Assembly: GCA_019136175.1 (NCBI GenBank)
Contig: JAGVUS010000173.1
Coordinates: 1-5,693, forward strand
From: Chloroflexota bacterium
GTDB lineage: Bacteria; Chloroflexota; Anaerolineae; Anaerolineales; Anaerolineaceae
DNA length: 5,693 nucleotides
Reading direction: 5' to 3'
The notes under the pieces were generated by a model. It had not been told where the DNA came from and did no database searches. It saw nothing but the letters and a program-made list of their open reading frames with translations. Made by a program: the position numbers and the translations under genes. Positions 1 through 5,693 of this stretch are shown here, one piece after another. The stretch's first letter is position 1, and every line of letters starts with the position of its first letter.

Positions 1-86
1 AATGCAGTCGGCTGCAAAGTGCATCCGGAAAGCATTGCAATGAATAAAAGGAACAATAATTTATTGTTAATAAGTATTTTCTGCAT
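1..86 (-). CDS. N-terminus of a divergent lipoprotein (partial, runs off the left edge)
   Basis: Reading the minus strand from the ATG at 86-84 gives 28 residues before the edge. They form a textbook type II signal peptide: a short polar start with Lys3 and Lys9, a hydrophobic core at residues 10-19 (LLFLLFIAML), then the lipobox Leu19-Ser20-Gly21-Cys22, followed by TLQPTA. In this class signal peptidase II cleaves before the Cys, which is lipidated and anchors the mature protein to the outer face of the cytoplasmic membrane. Nothing of the mature domain is visible, so its function (solute-binding protein, enzyme or other) cannot be stated. No Shine-Dalgarno sequence precedes the ATG, but a perfect TATAAT lies 10 bases upstream, which would suit a leaderless or nearly leaderless mRNA. 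The fragment is too short for a long-ORF screen. The match between start codon, hydrophobic core and lipobox makes chance unlikely. Confidence 0.8.
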   Translation of the reverse strand, partial: MQKILINNKLLFLLFIAMLSGCTLQPTA

Positions 87-96
87 GGATGATCAC

Positions 97-102
97 ATTA
101 TA
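97..102 (-). promoter_or_regulatory. -10 box for the divergent lipoprotein gene
   Basis: On the minus strand these bases read TATAAT, the exact sigma-70-type -10 consensus. Ten bases separate it from the ATG of the lipoprotein at 86-84, so a transcript starting 6-8 bases downstream would begin almost at the start codon. The hexamer 17 bases further upstream (TTCATT on the minus strand) is a poor -35. The box is seen directly; its use as a promoter is inferred. Confidence 0.45.
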
Positions 103-143
103 CCTGACCGGACTCGGCAAATGAATGATTGCAATATTGGCAT

Positions 144-176
144 TTGATAGGAAATGACAGAACGAGCCATTATAAT
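144..176 (+). promoter_or_regulatory. Candidate promoter for the thiolase gene
   Basis: TTGATA at 144-149 matches the -35 consensus TTGACA at five of six bases. A perfect TATAAT lies at 171-176, but the spacer to it is 21 bases, longer than usual. An overlapping CATTAT at 168-173 gives an 18-base spacer and matches four of six. Transcription from either would start near 180-183 and leave a leader of about 27-30 bases before the thiolase ATG. The elements are seen; promoter activity is inferred. Confidence 0.45.
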
Positions 177-194
177 AAATGATGAAAATCCACC

Positions 195-200
195 AAGGGA
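195..200 (+). promoter_or_regulatory. Ribosome binding site of the thiolase gene
   Basis: AAGGGA ends 9 bases before the ATG at 210, a normal Shine-Dalgarno spacing. It supports the 210 start over the two ATGs at 179 and 182, which are out of frame with the thiolase and have no purine-rich site in front of them. Confidence 0.6.
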
Positions 201-209
201 AAAAACACC

Positions 210-1367
210 ATGCGTGAAGTAGCTGTTTTGGGAATCGGTCAGACAAAAATTGAAGAACAATGGGACAAATCCCTGCGCGAACTGGCTGGAGATGCTGCTC
301 TTGCTGCCTTGCAGGATGCGGGTCTGGAAACCGCCGATGCTGTATTTGTCGGTAATATGATGTCCGGATCGGCAAACCATCAGCAGCATTTGGGAGCATA
401 CATCGCTGATTGGATTGGTTTGCGCTTCAGCGAAGCCATGCATATTGAAACCGCCTGCAGCTCCGGGGCAGCAGCTTTCCGATCTGCATTATTGGCAGTT
501 GCTTCCGGCGCCCTGGACGTTGCACTGGCTGTGGGCGTTGAAAAAATGTCCGATTCACCCGGGGATGAAATCACTGCCGAACTTGCCACTGCCGCGGACG
601 CTGATTATGAAGCTGGAGTAGGCGTCTCCTTTGTCGCAATCAATGCGCTTGCCATGAAACGGTATCTCCATCAATACGGCTGGCGAAAGGATGACTTTGC
701 ATTATTTACCATCAATGCACATGCCAATGGAGTATACAATCCATATGCAAGATTCCGCGAGGCAATCTCAGAGAAAGATTATGCCCGTTCTCCTCTCGTT
801 GCAGATCCAATCAGTGTGATGGATGCATCTGCCATGGGGGACGGTGCTGCTGCCGCAATCCTGGTCCCATTGGATTTTCTAAAGGGATTGCCCAAATCCC
901 GGATAATCCGGGTGATCGGTTCAGCAGCCGCAACCGACACAATCGCATTGCATGGTCGAAAAGACCCACTCTGGCTCCTTGCCGCAGAACAGTCAGCAAA
1001 GCGCGCCTATTCCCAGGCGGGCATCACACCAACGGAGATTGATATATTTGAGGTACATGATGCCTTCAGTATTATGGCGGCACTTTCCCTCGAAGCAAGC
1101 GGTTTTGCAGAGCAGGGACAGGCACCCCGCCTGGCATTGGATGGGGAAATCCGACCGAATGGGAAGATTCCCATTGCAACCCGGGGAGGATTAAAGGCGC
1201 GGGGGCATCCCGTTGGAGCAACTGGAATGTACCAGATTGTGGAAGTTATTCAGCAATTACGCGGGGAAGCCATTGGAACCCAGGTTGAAGGTGCCCGTAT
1301 TGGTATGGCGCAAAATATTGGCGGCAGCGGATCCAATATCATTACACACATCCTCCAGGCTGGATAG
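210..1367 (+). CDS. Archaeal-type (SCP2-like) thiolase / acetyl-CoA acetyltransferase
   Basis: This complete 385-residue protein is the normal length for the thiolase class that includes archaeal acetoacetyl-CoA thiolases and SCP-x-like thiolases. Such enzymes condense two acetyl-CoA to acetoacetyl-CoA or cleave 3-oxoacyl-CoA in the cytoplasm. The nucleophile is Cys83 in ETACSSGAAAF. The class motifs VGVEKM, HANGVYNPYARFR and MDASAMGDGAAA follow. His283 in EVHDAF occupies the HEAF-type position, and His333 in GHPVGATG is the second catalytic His. Near the C-terminus AQNIGGSG carries Asn369 where classical biosynthetic thiolases have the second catalytic Cys, as expected for the archaeal type. 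The ATG start has a good ribosome binding site and the N-terminus REVAVLGIGQT is the usual first strand of the fold. In archaea and some bacteria this enzyme works with HMG-CoA synthase and a DUF35 OB-fold protein in the mevalonate pathway, but neither is visible here. Acetoacetyl-CoA formation is therefore a family-based guess; other 3-oxoacyl-CoA substrates are possible. Confidence 0.9.
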   Translation: MREVAVLGIGQTKIEEQWDKSLRELAGDAALAALQDAGLETADAVFVGNMMSGSANHQQHLGAYIADWIGLRFSEAMHIETACSSGAAAFRSALLAVASGALDVALAVGVEKMSDSPGDEITAELATAADADYEAGVGVSFVAINALAMKRYLHQYGWRKDDFALFTINAHANGVYNPYARFREAISEKDYARSPLVADPISVMDASAMGDGAAAAILVPLDFLKGLPKSRIIRVIGSAAATDTIALHGRKDPLWLLAAEQSAKRAYSQAGITPTEIDIFEVHDAFSIMAALSLEASGFAEQGQAPRLALDGEIRPNGKIPIATRGGLKARGHPVGATGMYQIVEVIQQLRGEAIGTQVEGARIGMAQNIGGSGSNIITHILQAG

Positions 1368-1376
1368 ATACAAATT

Positions 1377-1382
1377 GGAGGG
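1377..1382 (+). promoter_or_regulatory. Distant Shine-Dalgarno-like site before the AlkZ-related gene
   Basis: GGAGGG is the only strong purine-rich site in the 34-base gap after the thiolase, but it ends 19 bases before the ATG at 1402, well beyond normal spacing. An in-frame TAA at 1390-1392 excludes any earlier start in this frame, and no ATG, GTG or TTG lies in frame between that stop and 1402. The site may be used inefficiently, or the gene may rely on coupling to thiolase translation. Confidence 0.3.
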
Positions 1383-1401
1383 ATAATAGTAAAATTCAGT
1401 C

Positions 1402-2265
1402 ATGCCATTTCTTCGAACGGATGTCCTGAATTCTTATCGAGCAACAACCTTCCGAACAGATCCTCACCTTCGGCTCAAATCGAGGGAAGAGGCGGTTGTC
1501 TTTGTGAACCAGTCAGGATTCATATTCTTTTGGCCCGCAAAAGATCTGTTGCTTCCCAGCTTGTGGAAAGCCACTGCAGGTGATCGTCCTGTGCCCGATG
1601 CACATGATGATCCCGGTCATATCACTTGGGACTGGAAAGATTCATTGCTGTCCAGTCGGGTCTGGTATTACGGCAGAGTCATCCACAACCGAAATGCCAT
1701 GGTTTGTCTGTGTGATCTCCCCTATTTTTACGCTTTGTCACCCAACTATGGCGATCCGGAACAGGATGTTATTGAGCAATATGAAGCCGGTCAGTTAACA
1801 CAGGAAGCACGCTGGGTGTTCGATGCATTACTTCGCGAGGGTCCATTGGACACCATCCAGCTCAAGCGGGCTGCCCATTTGAACAGTTTGGAAAGTGACG
1901 GAAGGTTCAACCGGGCAATCAACGAACTGCAAATGCAGTTTCGCCTGCTTCCCATCGGAATTGCCCGGGTAGGTGCCTGGCGTTATGCATTCATCTATGA
2001 ACTATCACACCGGCATTTTCCAAATTTATTGGAAGCCGCCAGGTCAATCTCAGACTCATCAGCATATCAACATATCCTGATGCGATATCTAAAAATGGCA
2101 GGAGCTGCCCGCCCCCAGGACATTGCCCGCTTGTTCCGCTGGCATAAGCAGCCATTGGAGCAGGCAATTATCCATCTTGCTGCCTCCGGCAATTTGAAGA
2201 ACCAGGTGAAATTGGAGAACCAGAACGACCCCTGGATCAGTTTACCCGAATTGTGCACAGAATAA
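1402..2265 (+). CDS. AlkZ/YcaQ-related winged-helix protein
   Basis: This complete 287-residue protein resembles the AlkZ-related branch of the HTH_42 family, whose characterised members (E. coli YcaQ, Streptomyces AlkZ) are DNA glycosylases that unhook interstrand crosslinks. Family-like stretches are LRLKSREEAVVFVNQSGF at residues 23-40, ITWDWKDSLLSSRVWYYGRV at 74-93 and EQYEAGQLTQEARWVFDALL at 125-144. REGPLDTIQLKRAA at 145-158 opens a winged-helix segment, and GAWRYAFIYELSHRHFP at 191-207 is typical of the group. A second helical segment at 222-265 (QDIARLFRWHKQPLEQA) looks like another small HTH-like unit. It is shorter than classical members, which are nearer 400 residues, and I see no clear QxQ or QxD catalytic motif in the N-terminal part where YcaQ and AlkZ carry it. 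Glycosylase activity is therefore doubtful and a DNA-binding role is possible. There is no signal peptide, so it should be cytoplasmic. It lies 34 bases after the thiolase and 47 before the GH13 gene, on the same strand. Confidence 0.72.
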   Translation: MPFLRTDVLNSYRATTFRTDPHLRLKSREEAVVFVNQSGFIFFWPAKDLLLPSLWKATAGDRPVPDAHDDPGHITWDWKDSLLSSRVWYYGRVIHNRNAMVCLCDLPYFYALSPNYGDPEQDVIEQYEAGQLTQEARWVFDALLREGPLDTIQLKRAAHLNSLESDGRFNRAINELQMQFRLLPIGIARVGAWRYAFIYELSHRHFPNLLEAARSISDSSAYQHILMRYLKMAGAARPQDIARLFRWHKQPLEQAIIHLAASGNLKNQVKLENQNDPWISLPELCTE

Positions 2266-2278
2266 ATACTTCCCATAC

Positions 2279-2284
2279 TATAAT
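2279..2284 (+). promoter_or_regulatory. TATAAT box between the AlkZ-related and GH13 genes
   Basis: A perfect TATAAT lies in the 47-base gap, 28 bases before the GH13 start. No good -35 sits at 16-18 bases; the nearest TTG-containing hexamer, TTGTGC at 2251-2256, is 22 bases away. It could give the GH13 gene its own transcript in addition to read-through from upstream. The box also overlaps a 5-bp inverted repeat, ATACT at 2275-2279 and AGTAT at 2287-2291. Confidence 0.25.
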
Positions 2285-2299
2285 AAAGTATCCTAATCC

Positions 2300-2305
2300 G
2301 GGAGG
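2300..2305 (+). promoter_or_regulatory. Ribosome binding site of the GH13 gene
   Basis: GGGAGG ends 7 bases before the ATG at 2313, ideal spacing for a strong Shine-Dalgarno site. It fixes the start of the GH13 protein, whose frame runs uninterrupted from here to the window edge. Confidence 0.75.
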
Positions 2306-2312
2306 TTGTAGC

Positions 2313-5300
2313 ATGGAATTCCATATTTCCAGGCAGGCGCGCGAGAAATATCAGTTTGATTTGTCGTTGTTTTCCTTTGATGGCAATGTCATCCTGGCAA
2401 ATTTCCATTCCGCAAGGCTATTTGCCCAAAAAATTAATGAAAAACGCGACCTGGTTCATTTCCCGGAACAGGCTGCCAGAGCAGGCGAAATAAATGCCAT
2501 GGGGCTGCTCGATGAAATCATGCACATGGTAATCGATGCATACCGGAAACAGAAAAATCCCGCAGTTTTGTCAAAAGCGATCCAATGGCTGGAAAATTCA
2601 CTAAAACCTGAAGTATTGGATCGGGTATTGTTGCGATTTATCCAGGACTATCCCCCCCTGTCGGTCCATAACCGCCAGATCACTGCATTGGAATATCTCA
2701 CCGGTTCCACGGATGGCATTCCCAACCGGAATATGATTGTGGAAGAACTGCTGATGCTGTGGATTACGAATATGAATCCTGCCGTCCTTCCATATTTGGA
2801 CTTGTTTGACGATAGTCTACTGGAAAATGAGACTGCATATCTTAAATTCATGTCAGACCTTCATGCCTTCTTTGAAACACAGCCCAGGTTTGGTCCTCGC
2901 AATGAAAACCTTGTGGATATGCTGCGGGCTCCCGCGATTGCCTCCCCTCATTCTCTTGCAGGGCAATTGGAATTCATTCGTGAAACCTGGTCGGAATTCC
3001 TCGGAAGGTACCTTTACCGTCTTCTCTCCAGCCTGGATCTTGTCAAAGAAGAAAACAAACTCCCGTTCATGGGACCTGGCCCAGCCGTCATTCCGACCTA
3101 TGACCGCCAGCATCTGATTGGTGAGAGCGGAATGGTTGAAGTGGAAAATTTCAGCCCCGACCAGGCGTGGATGCCCAACCTTGTATTGATTGCGAAAAAT
3201 TCATTTGTTTGGCTGGATCAATTAAGCAAAAAATATAACCGCGCCATCAATCGATTGGACCAAATACCAGACGAGGAATTGGATTCATTGGCAGGCTGGG
3301 GATTTACCGGTCTTTGGCTGATCGGTCTTTGGGAACGGAGCCGGGCATCGGCAGAAATTAAACAACGTTGTGGGAATCCAGAAGCACTTGCTTCTGCCTA
3401 TTCACTGTATGATTACCGCATTGCTGATGAATTGGGTGGAGAAGACGCGTACCGCAATCTAAGGGACCGTGCCTGGCAGCGTGGAATCCGACTTGCCAGT
3501 GATATGGTTCCCAACCACATGGGTATCGATTCGCCCTGGGTAATCGAACATCCAGATTGGTTTCTCTCCCTTGACTATTGTCCGTTCCCGTCACATCGTT
3601 TTGAGGGACCCGATTTGTCGCCGGATCCAAGTGTTGTGATTCAAATTGAAGATCACTATTATGACCGCACAGATGCTGCAGTGGTCTTTAAAAGGACAAA
3701 CCGGCATACCGGAGGAGTCCGGTACGTTTATCATGGGAACGATGGCACTACCATGCCATGGAATGATACTGCCCAACTGAACTATTTGAATCCAATTGTT
3801 CGGGAACAGGTCATACAAACCATCCTCGAAGTAGCACGGCGTTTCCCCATCATCCGGTTTGATGCAGCAATGACGCTGGCAAAGAAACACTACCAACGGT
3901 TGTGGTTCCCCGAACCGGGTACCGGCGGGGCAATACCCACCCGCGCTGAGCAGGGAATGACTCGAGAGCAATTCGATGCTGCAATGCCTGTTGAATTTTG
4001 GCGCGAGGTGGTGGAAAGAGTAGCCAGGGAGGTTCCAGATACATTATTACTGGCTGAAGCCTTTTGGCTGATGGAGGGATATTTTGTCCGCACGCTGGGG
4101 ATGCACCGTGTCTATAATAGTGCTTTCATGAATATGCTGCGGAATGAGGACAACGCCAATTACCGGAAATTAATCAAAAACACACTGGAATTTGAACCGG
4201 AAATCCTCAAACGGTATGTAAACTTCATGAATAATCCCGACGAACGCACTGCCGTGGACCAGTTTGGTAAAGGTGATAAATATTTTGGGGTCTGCGTTTT
4301 ACTATCAACCCTCCCCGGCTTGCCCATGTTCGGTCACGGTCAGATGGAAGGCTTTTCCGAAAAGTATGGCATGGAATTTAAGAAAGCCTATTGGGATGAA
4401 ATCCCGGATTCTTACCTAATGGAGCGTCATGGGCGGGAAATTTCTCCCCTGCTGCATCGGCGGTGGATGTTTGCAGGAGTTCAAAATTTCCTTCTCTATG
4501 ATTTTTTCTCAAACTCGGGCATTGTGGATGAAAATGTGTATGTCTATTCCAATGGTGAAGGAAGTGAACGCGCCCTGGTAATTTTCAATAACCAATATAA
4601 CAGCACATCTGGTTGGATAAAAACTTCCACAGCTTACCTCCAAAAAAGTCAGGGCGAGGATCGTTCCCTGGTGCAAAAATCGCTGGTGGAAGGATTGGGG
4701 CTTCACCCATCACCGGGAAGCTTTGTTATTTACACAGATGCAATTACCGGGCTGCAATATATTCGTCCGAGCCAGGAACTTGCAGACCGGGGAATGTTCC
4801 AGGAATTAAGTGGTTTCAAATATCACGTTTACTGGGGATTCCATCAAGTCCAGGATGACTCTTATCATTCGTACCAAAATTTGTGTTCGTACCTTCAGGG
4901 ACGGGGTGTCCCAAACATCCAGGAAGCTCTGTCTGAACTGATTCTCCAGCCAATTCAACAGCCCTTCCGGGAAATAGCCAATCCTGGATATTTTCAATAC
5001 CTCCTTGATCATCGGATAACCAATGTGGATGACGTTCTCCCTGCTCACCTGCTGGCAGAGGCAGAAGAAAAAATGGCATCCTTTATAAATGGAGTTAGCC
5101 GCCATAAAGGCTATACGCATAATCGTGATGAAATCCTTGATACCATTGCGCCAACTATTTCCTCGGTACTATCCCTGCCAATCTGGAATCAAAGAGAGCC
5201 CGCCTCGGCACGCCTCATTCAAGAAGCCATCACTTATCTACAAGATGGATTGGATCCATCCACTCATTGGATTACATTATTGGGATGGGTGTTTACGCAT

Positions 5301-5693
5301 GAACTGGGACGATTGGCAGGTGGAAATCAACCATCAACACAGACCATCACCTGGTTGGATGAATGGAAGCTTGGCAGCATGTTGAGTGATAATATGCAAG
5401 CCATGGGATACGAAGAATCCAAAGCCTGGAGGATGCACCAAACCTTACGGATTCTGATTTCCCACCAGGATTGGTATGATGATGATGGCACTTTGCCAAC
5501 CCTGGAGATCATTAAGCATTGGCTTCAGGACCCGGAAATTCAACAATTTCTTGGGGTCCATCGCCATAAGGAAATCCTCTGGTTCAACAAGGAGTCATTG
5601 GAAACCCTGGTTTGGTGGATGTCATTAATTTCTGTCATCCGGGCGCGCTGTTCCCCAGGAAAAACACAGGTGGAATGGAAGGAAACGCTTTTA
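2313..5693 (+). CDS. Large alpha-amylase-superfamily (GH13) protein with helical flanking regions (3' partial)
   Basis: The frame runs 1127 codons from the ATG at 2313 to the last base without a stop, so the protein is longer than shown. No signal peptide is present (MEFHISRQAREKYQFD), which suggests a cytoplasmic enzyme. Residues 1 to about 285 are mostly helical and unrecognised. The TIM barrel begins near Asn289, with GWGFTGLWLIGLWERS at 328-343. GH13 region I is DMVPNH (Asp397, Asn401, His402). Region II is IRFDAAM, with Arg515 and the nucleophile Asp517. Region III is LLAEAFW, with the acid/base Glu582. Region IV is FMNNPDE, with the transition-state Asp643 but Pro642 in place of the usual His. 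GLPMFGHGQMEGF further on fits the end of the barrel. A beta-rich C-domain follows from about 740 to 848, and a second helical region from about 850 continues past the edge. The family acts on alpha-glucosidic bonds as hydrolases or transglycosylases. All three catalytic acids are kept, so activity is likely; substrate and reaction cannot be named. The Pro in region IV and PWVIEHPDWF at 408-417 recall GlgE maltosyltransferases, although region I does not. Confidence 0.88.
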   Translation, partial: MEFHISRQAREKYQFDLSLFSFDGNVILANFHSARLFAQKINEKRDLVHFPEQAARAGEINAMGLLDEIMHMVIDAYRKQKNPAVLSKAIQWLENSLKPEVLDRVLLRFIQDYPPLSVHNRQITALEYLTGSTDGIPNRNMIVEELLMLWITNMNPAVLPYLDLFDDSLLENETAYLKFMSDLHAFFETQPRFGPRNENLVDMLRAPAIASPHSLAGQLEFIRETWSEFLGRYLYRLLSSLDLVKEENKLPFMGPGPAVIPTYDRQHLIGESGMVEVENFSPDQAWMPNLVLIAKNSFVWLDQLSKKYNRAINRLDQIPDEELDSLAGWGFTGLWLIGLWERSRASAEIKQRCGNPEALASAYSLYDYRIADELGGEDAYRNLRDRAWQRGIRLASDMVPNHMGIDSPWVIEHPDWFLSLDYCPFPSHRFEGPDLSPDPSVVIQIEDHYYDRTDAAVVFKRTNRHTGGVRYVYHGNDGTTMPWNDTAQLNYLNPIVREQVIQTILEVARRFPIIRFDAAMTLAKKHYQRLWFPEPGTGGAIPTRAEQGMTREQFDAAMPVEFWREVVERVAREVPDTLLLAEAFWLMEGYFVRTLGMHRVYNSAFMNMLRNEDNANYRKLIKNTLEFEPEILKRYVNFMNNPDERTAVDQFGKGDKYFGVCVLLSTLPGLPMFGHGQMEGFSEKYGMEFKKAYWDEIPDSYLMERHGREISPLLHRRWMFAGVQNFLLYDFFSNSGIVDENVYVYSNGEGSERALVIFNNQYNSTSGWIKTSTAYLQKSQGEDRSLVQKSLVEGLGLHPSPGSFVIYTDAITGLQYIRPSQELADRGMFQELSGFKYHVYWGFHQVQDDSYHSYQNLCSYLQGRGVPNIQEALSELILQPIQQPFREIANPGYFQYLLDHRITNVDDVLPAHLLAEAEEKMASFINGVSRHKGYTHNRDEILDTIAPTISSVLSLPIWNQREPASARLIQEAITYLQDGLDPSTHWITLLGWVFTHELGRLAGGNQPSTQTITWLDEWKLGSMLSDNMQAMGYEESKAWRMHQTLRILISHQDWYDDDGTLPTLEIIKHWLQDPEIQQFLGVHRHKEILWFNKESLETLVWWMSLISVIRARCSPGKTQVEWKETLL

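Noticed and set aside
2..43. Plus-strand frame ending in a TGA at 41-43, as a possible tail of an upstream gene
   Set aside because: The same bases encode a clear lipoprotein signal peptide on the minus strand, which explains the sequence better than a 13-codon tail.
179..217. Twelve-codon upstream frame (MMKIHQGKKHHA) overlapping the thiolase start
   Set aside because: It has two ATGs but no Shine-Dalgarno site, and it would begin at or before the predicted transcription start. It resembles no known leader peptide with regulatory codons.
67..443. Two overlapping minus-strand open frames (110 and 116 codons) opposite the thiolase start
   Set aside because: They are antisense to the well-supported thiolase N-terminus and to the promoter region. 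Their translations are low-complexity and unlike any protein family I recognise, and the 110-codon frame runs through the lipoprotein's -10 box and into its N-terminus in another frame.
2266..2312. Possible rho-independent terminator after the AlkZ-related gene
   Set aside because: The only stem is 5 bp of ATACT/AGTAT, AT-rich and without a following T-run, far too weak for a terminator.
3591..3971. 126-codon minus-strand open frame inside the GH13 gene
   Set aside because: It lies wholly opposite the catalytic barrel, which has clear GH13 motifs in the plus frame. Its composition (many Cys, Pro and His) is typical of antisense translation.
4806..5120. Minus-strand open frames of 104 and 87 codons near the GH13 C-domain
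   Set aside because: The two overlap each other and are antisense to the continuous GH13 frame. No ribosome binding site or recognisable domain supports either.

Overview
The window shows three genes on the + strand, preceded by the first codons of a divergent gene that leaves the left edge. Base composition looks moderate (neither strongly AT- nor GC-rich), coding density is high and Shine-Dalgarno sites are present, so this is bacterial chromosomal DNA. The archaeal-type thiolase, the short AlkZ-related winged-helix protein and the very large GH13 protein with helical flanks together suggest the phylum Chloroflexota, probably Anaerolineae. That assignment rests on remembered family resemblance and was not searched.

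Layout. Positions 1-86 (- strand) encode the N-terminus of a lipoprotein with a clear lipobox. Positions 87-209 are a divergent promoter region with a TATAAT-like box facing each way. Positions 210-1367 encode a complete thiolase of the archaeal/SCP2-like class. Positions 1402-2265 encode a complete 287-residue protein resembling the AlkZ/YcaQ winged-helix family. Positions 2313-5693 encode an alpha-amylase-superfamily (GH13) protein of at least 1127 residues. Its reading frame is open to the last base, so the C-terminus and stop lie outside the window.

The three + strand genes are separated by 34 and 47 bases and could be one transcript, but their predicted roles (acyl-CoA chemistry, DNA binding or repair, alpha-glucan chemistry) do not form an evident pathway. 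No mobile element, CRISPR array, RNA gene or convincing rho-independent terminator was seen. The most unusual item is the GH13 protein. It keeps the three catalytic acidic residues but has Asn-Pro-Asp where most family members have Asn-His-Asp, and its barrel sits between two long, mostly helical regions that I cannot name.
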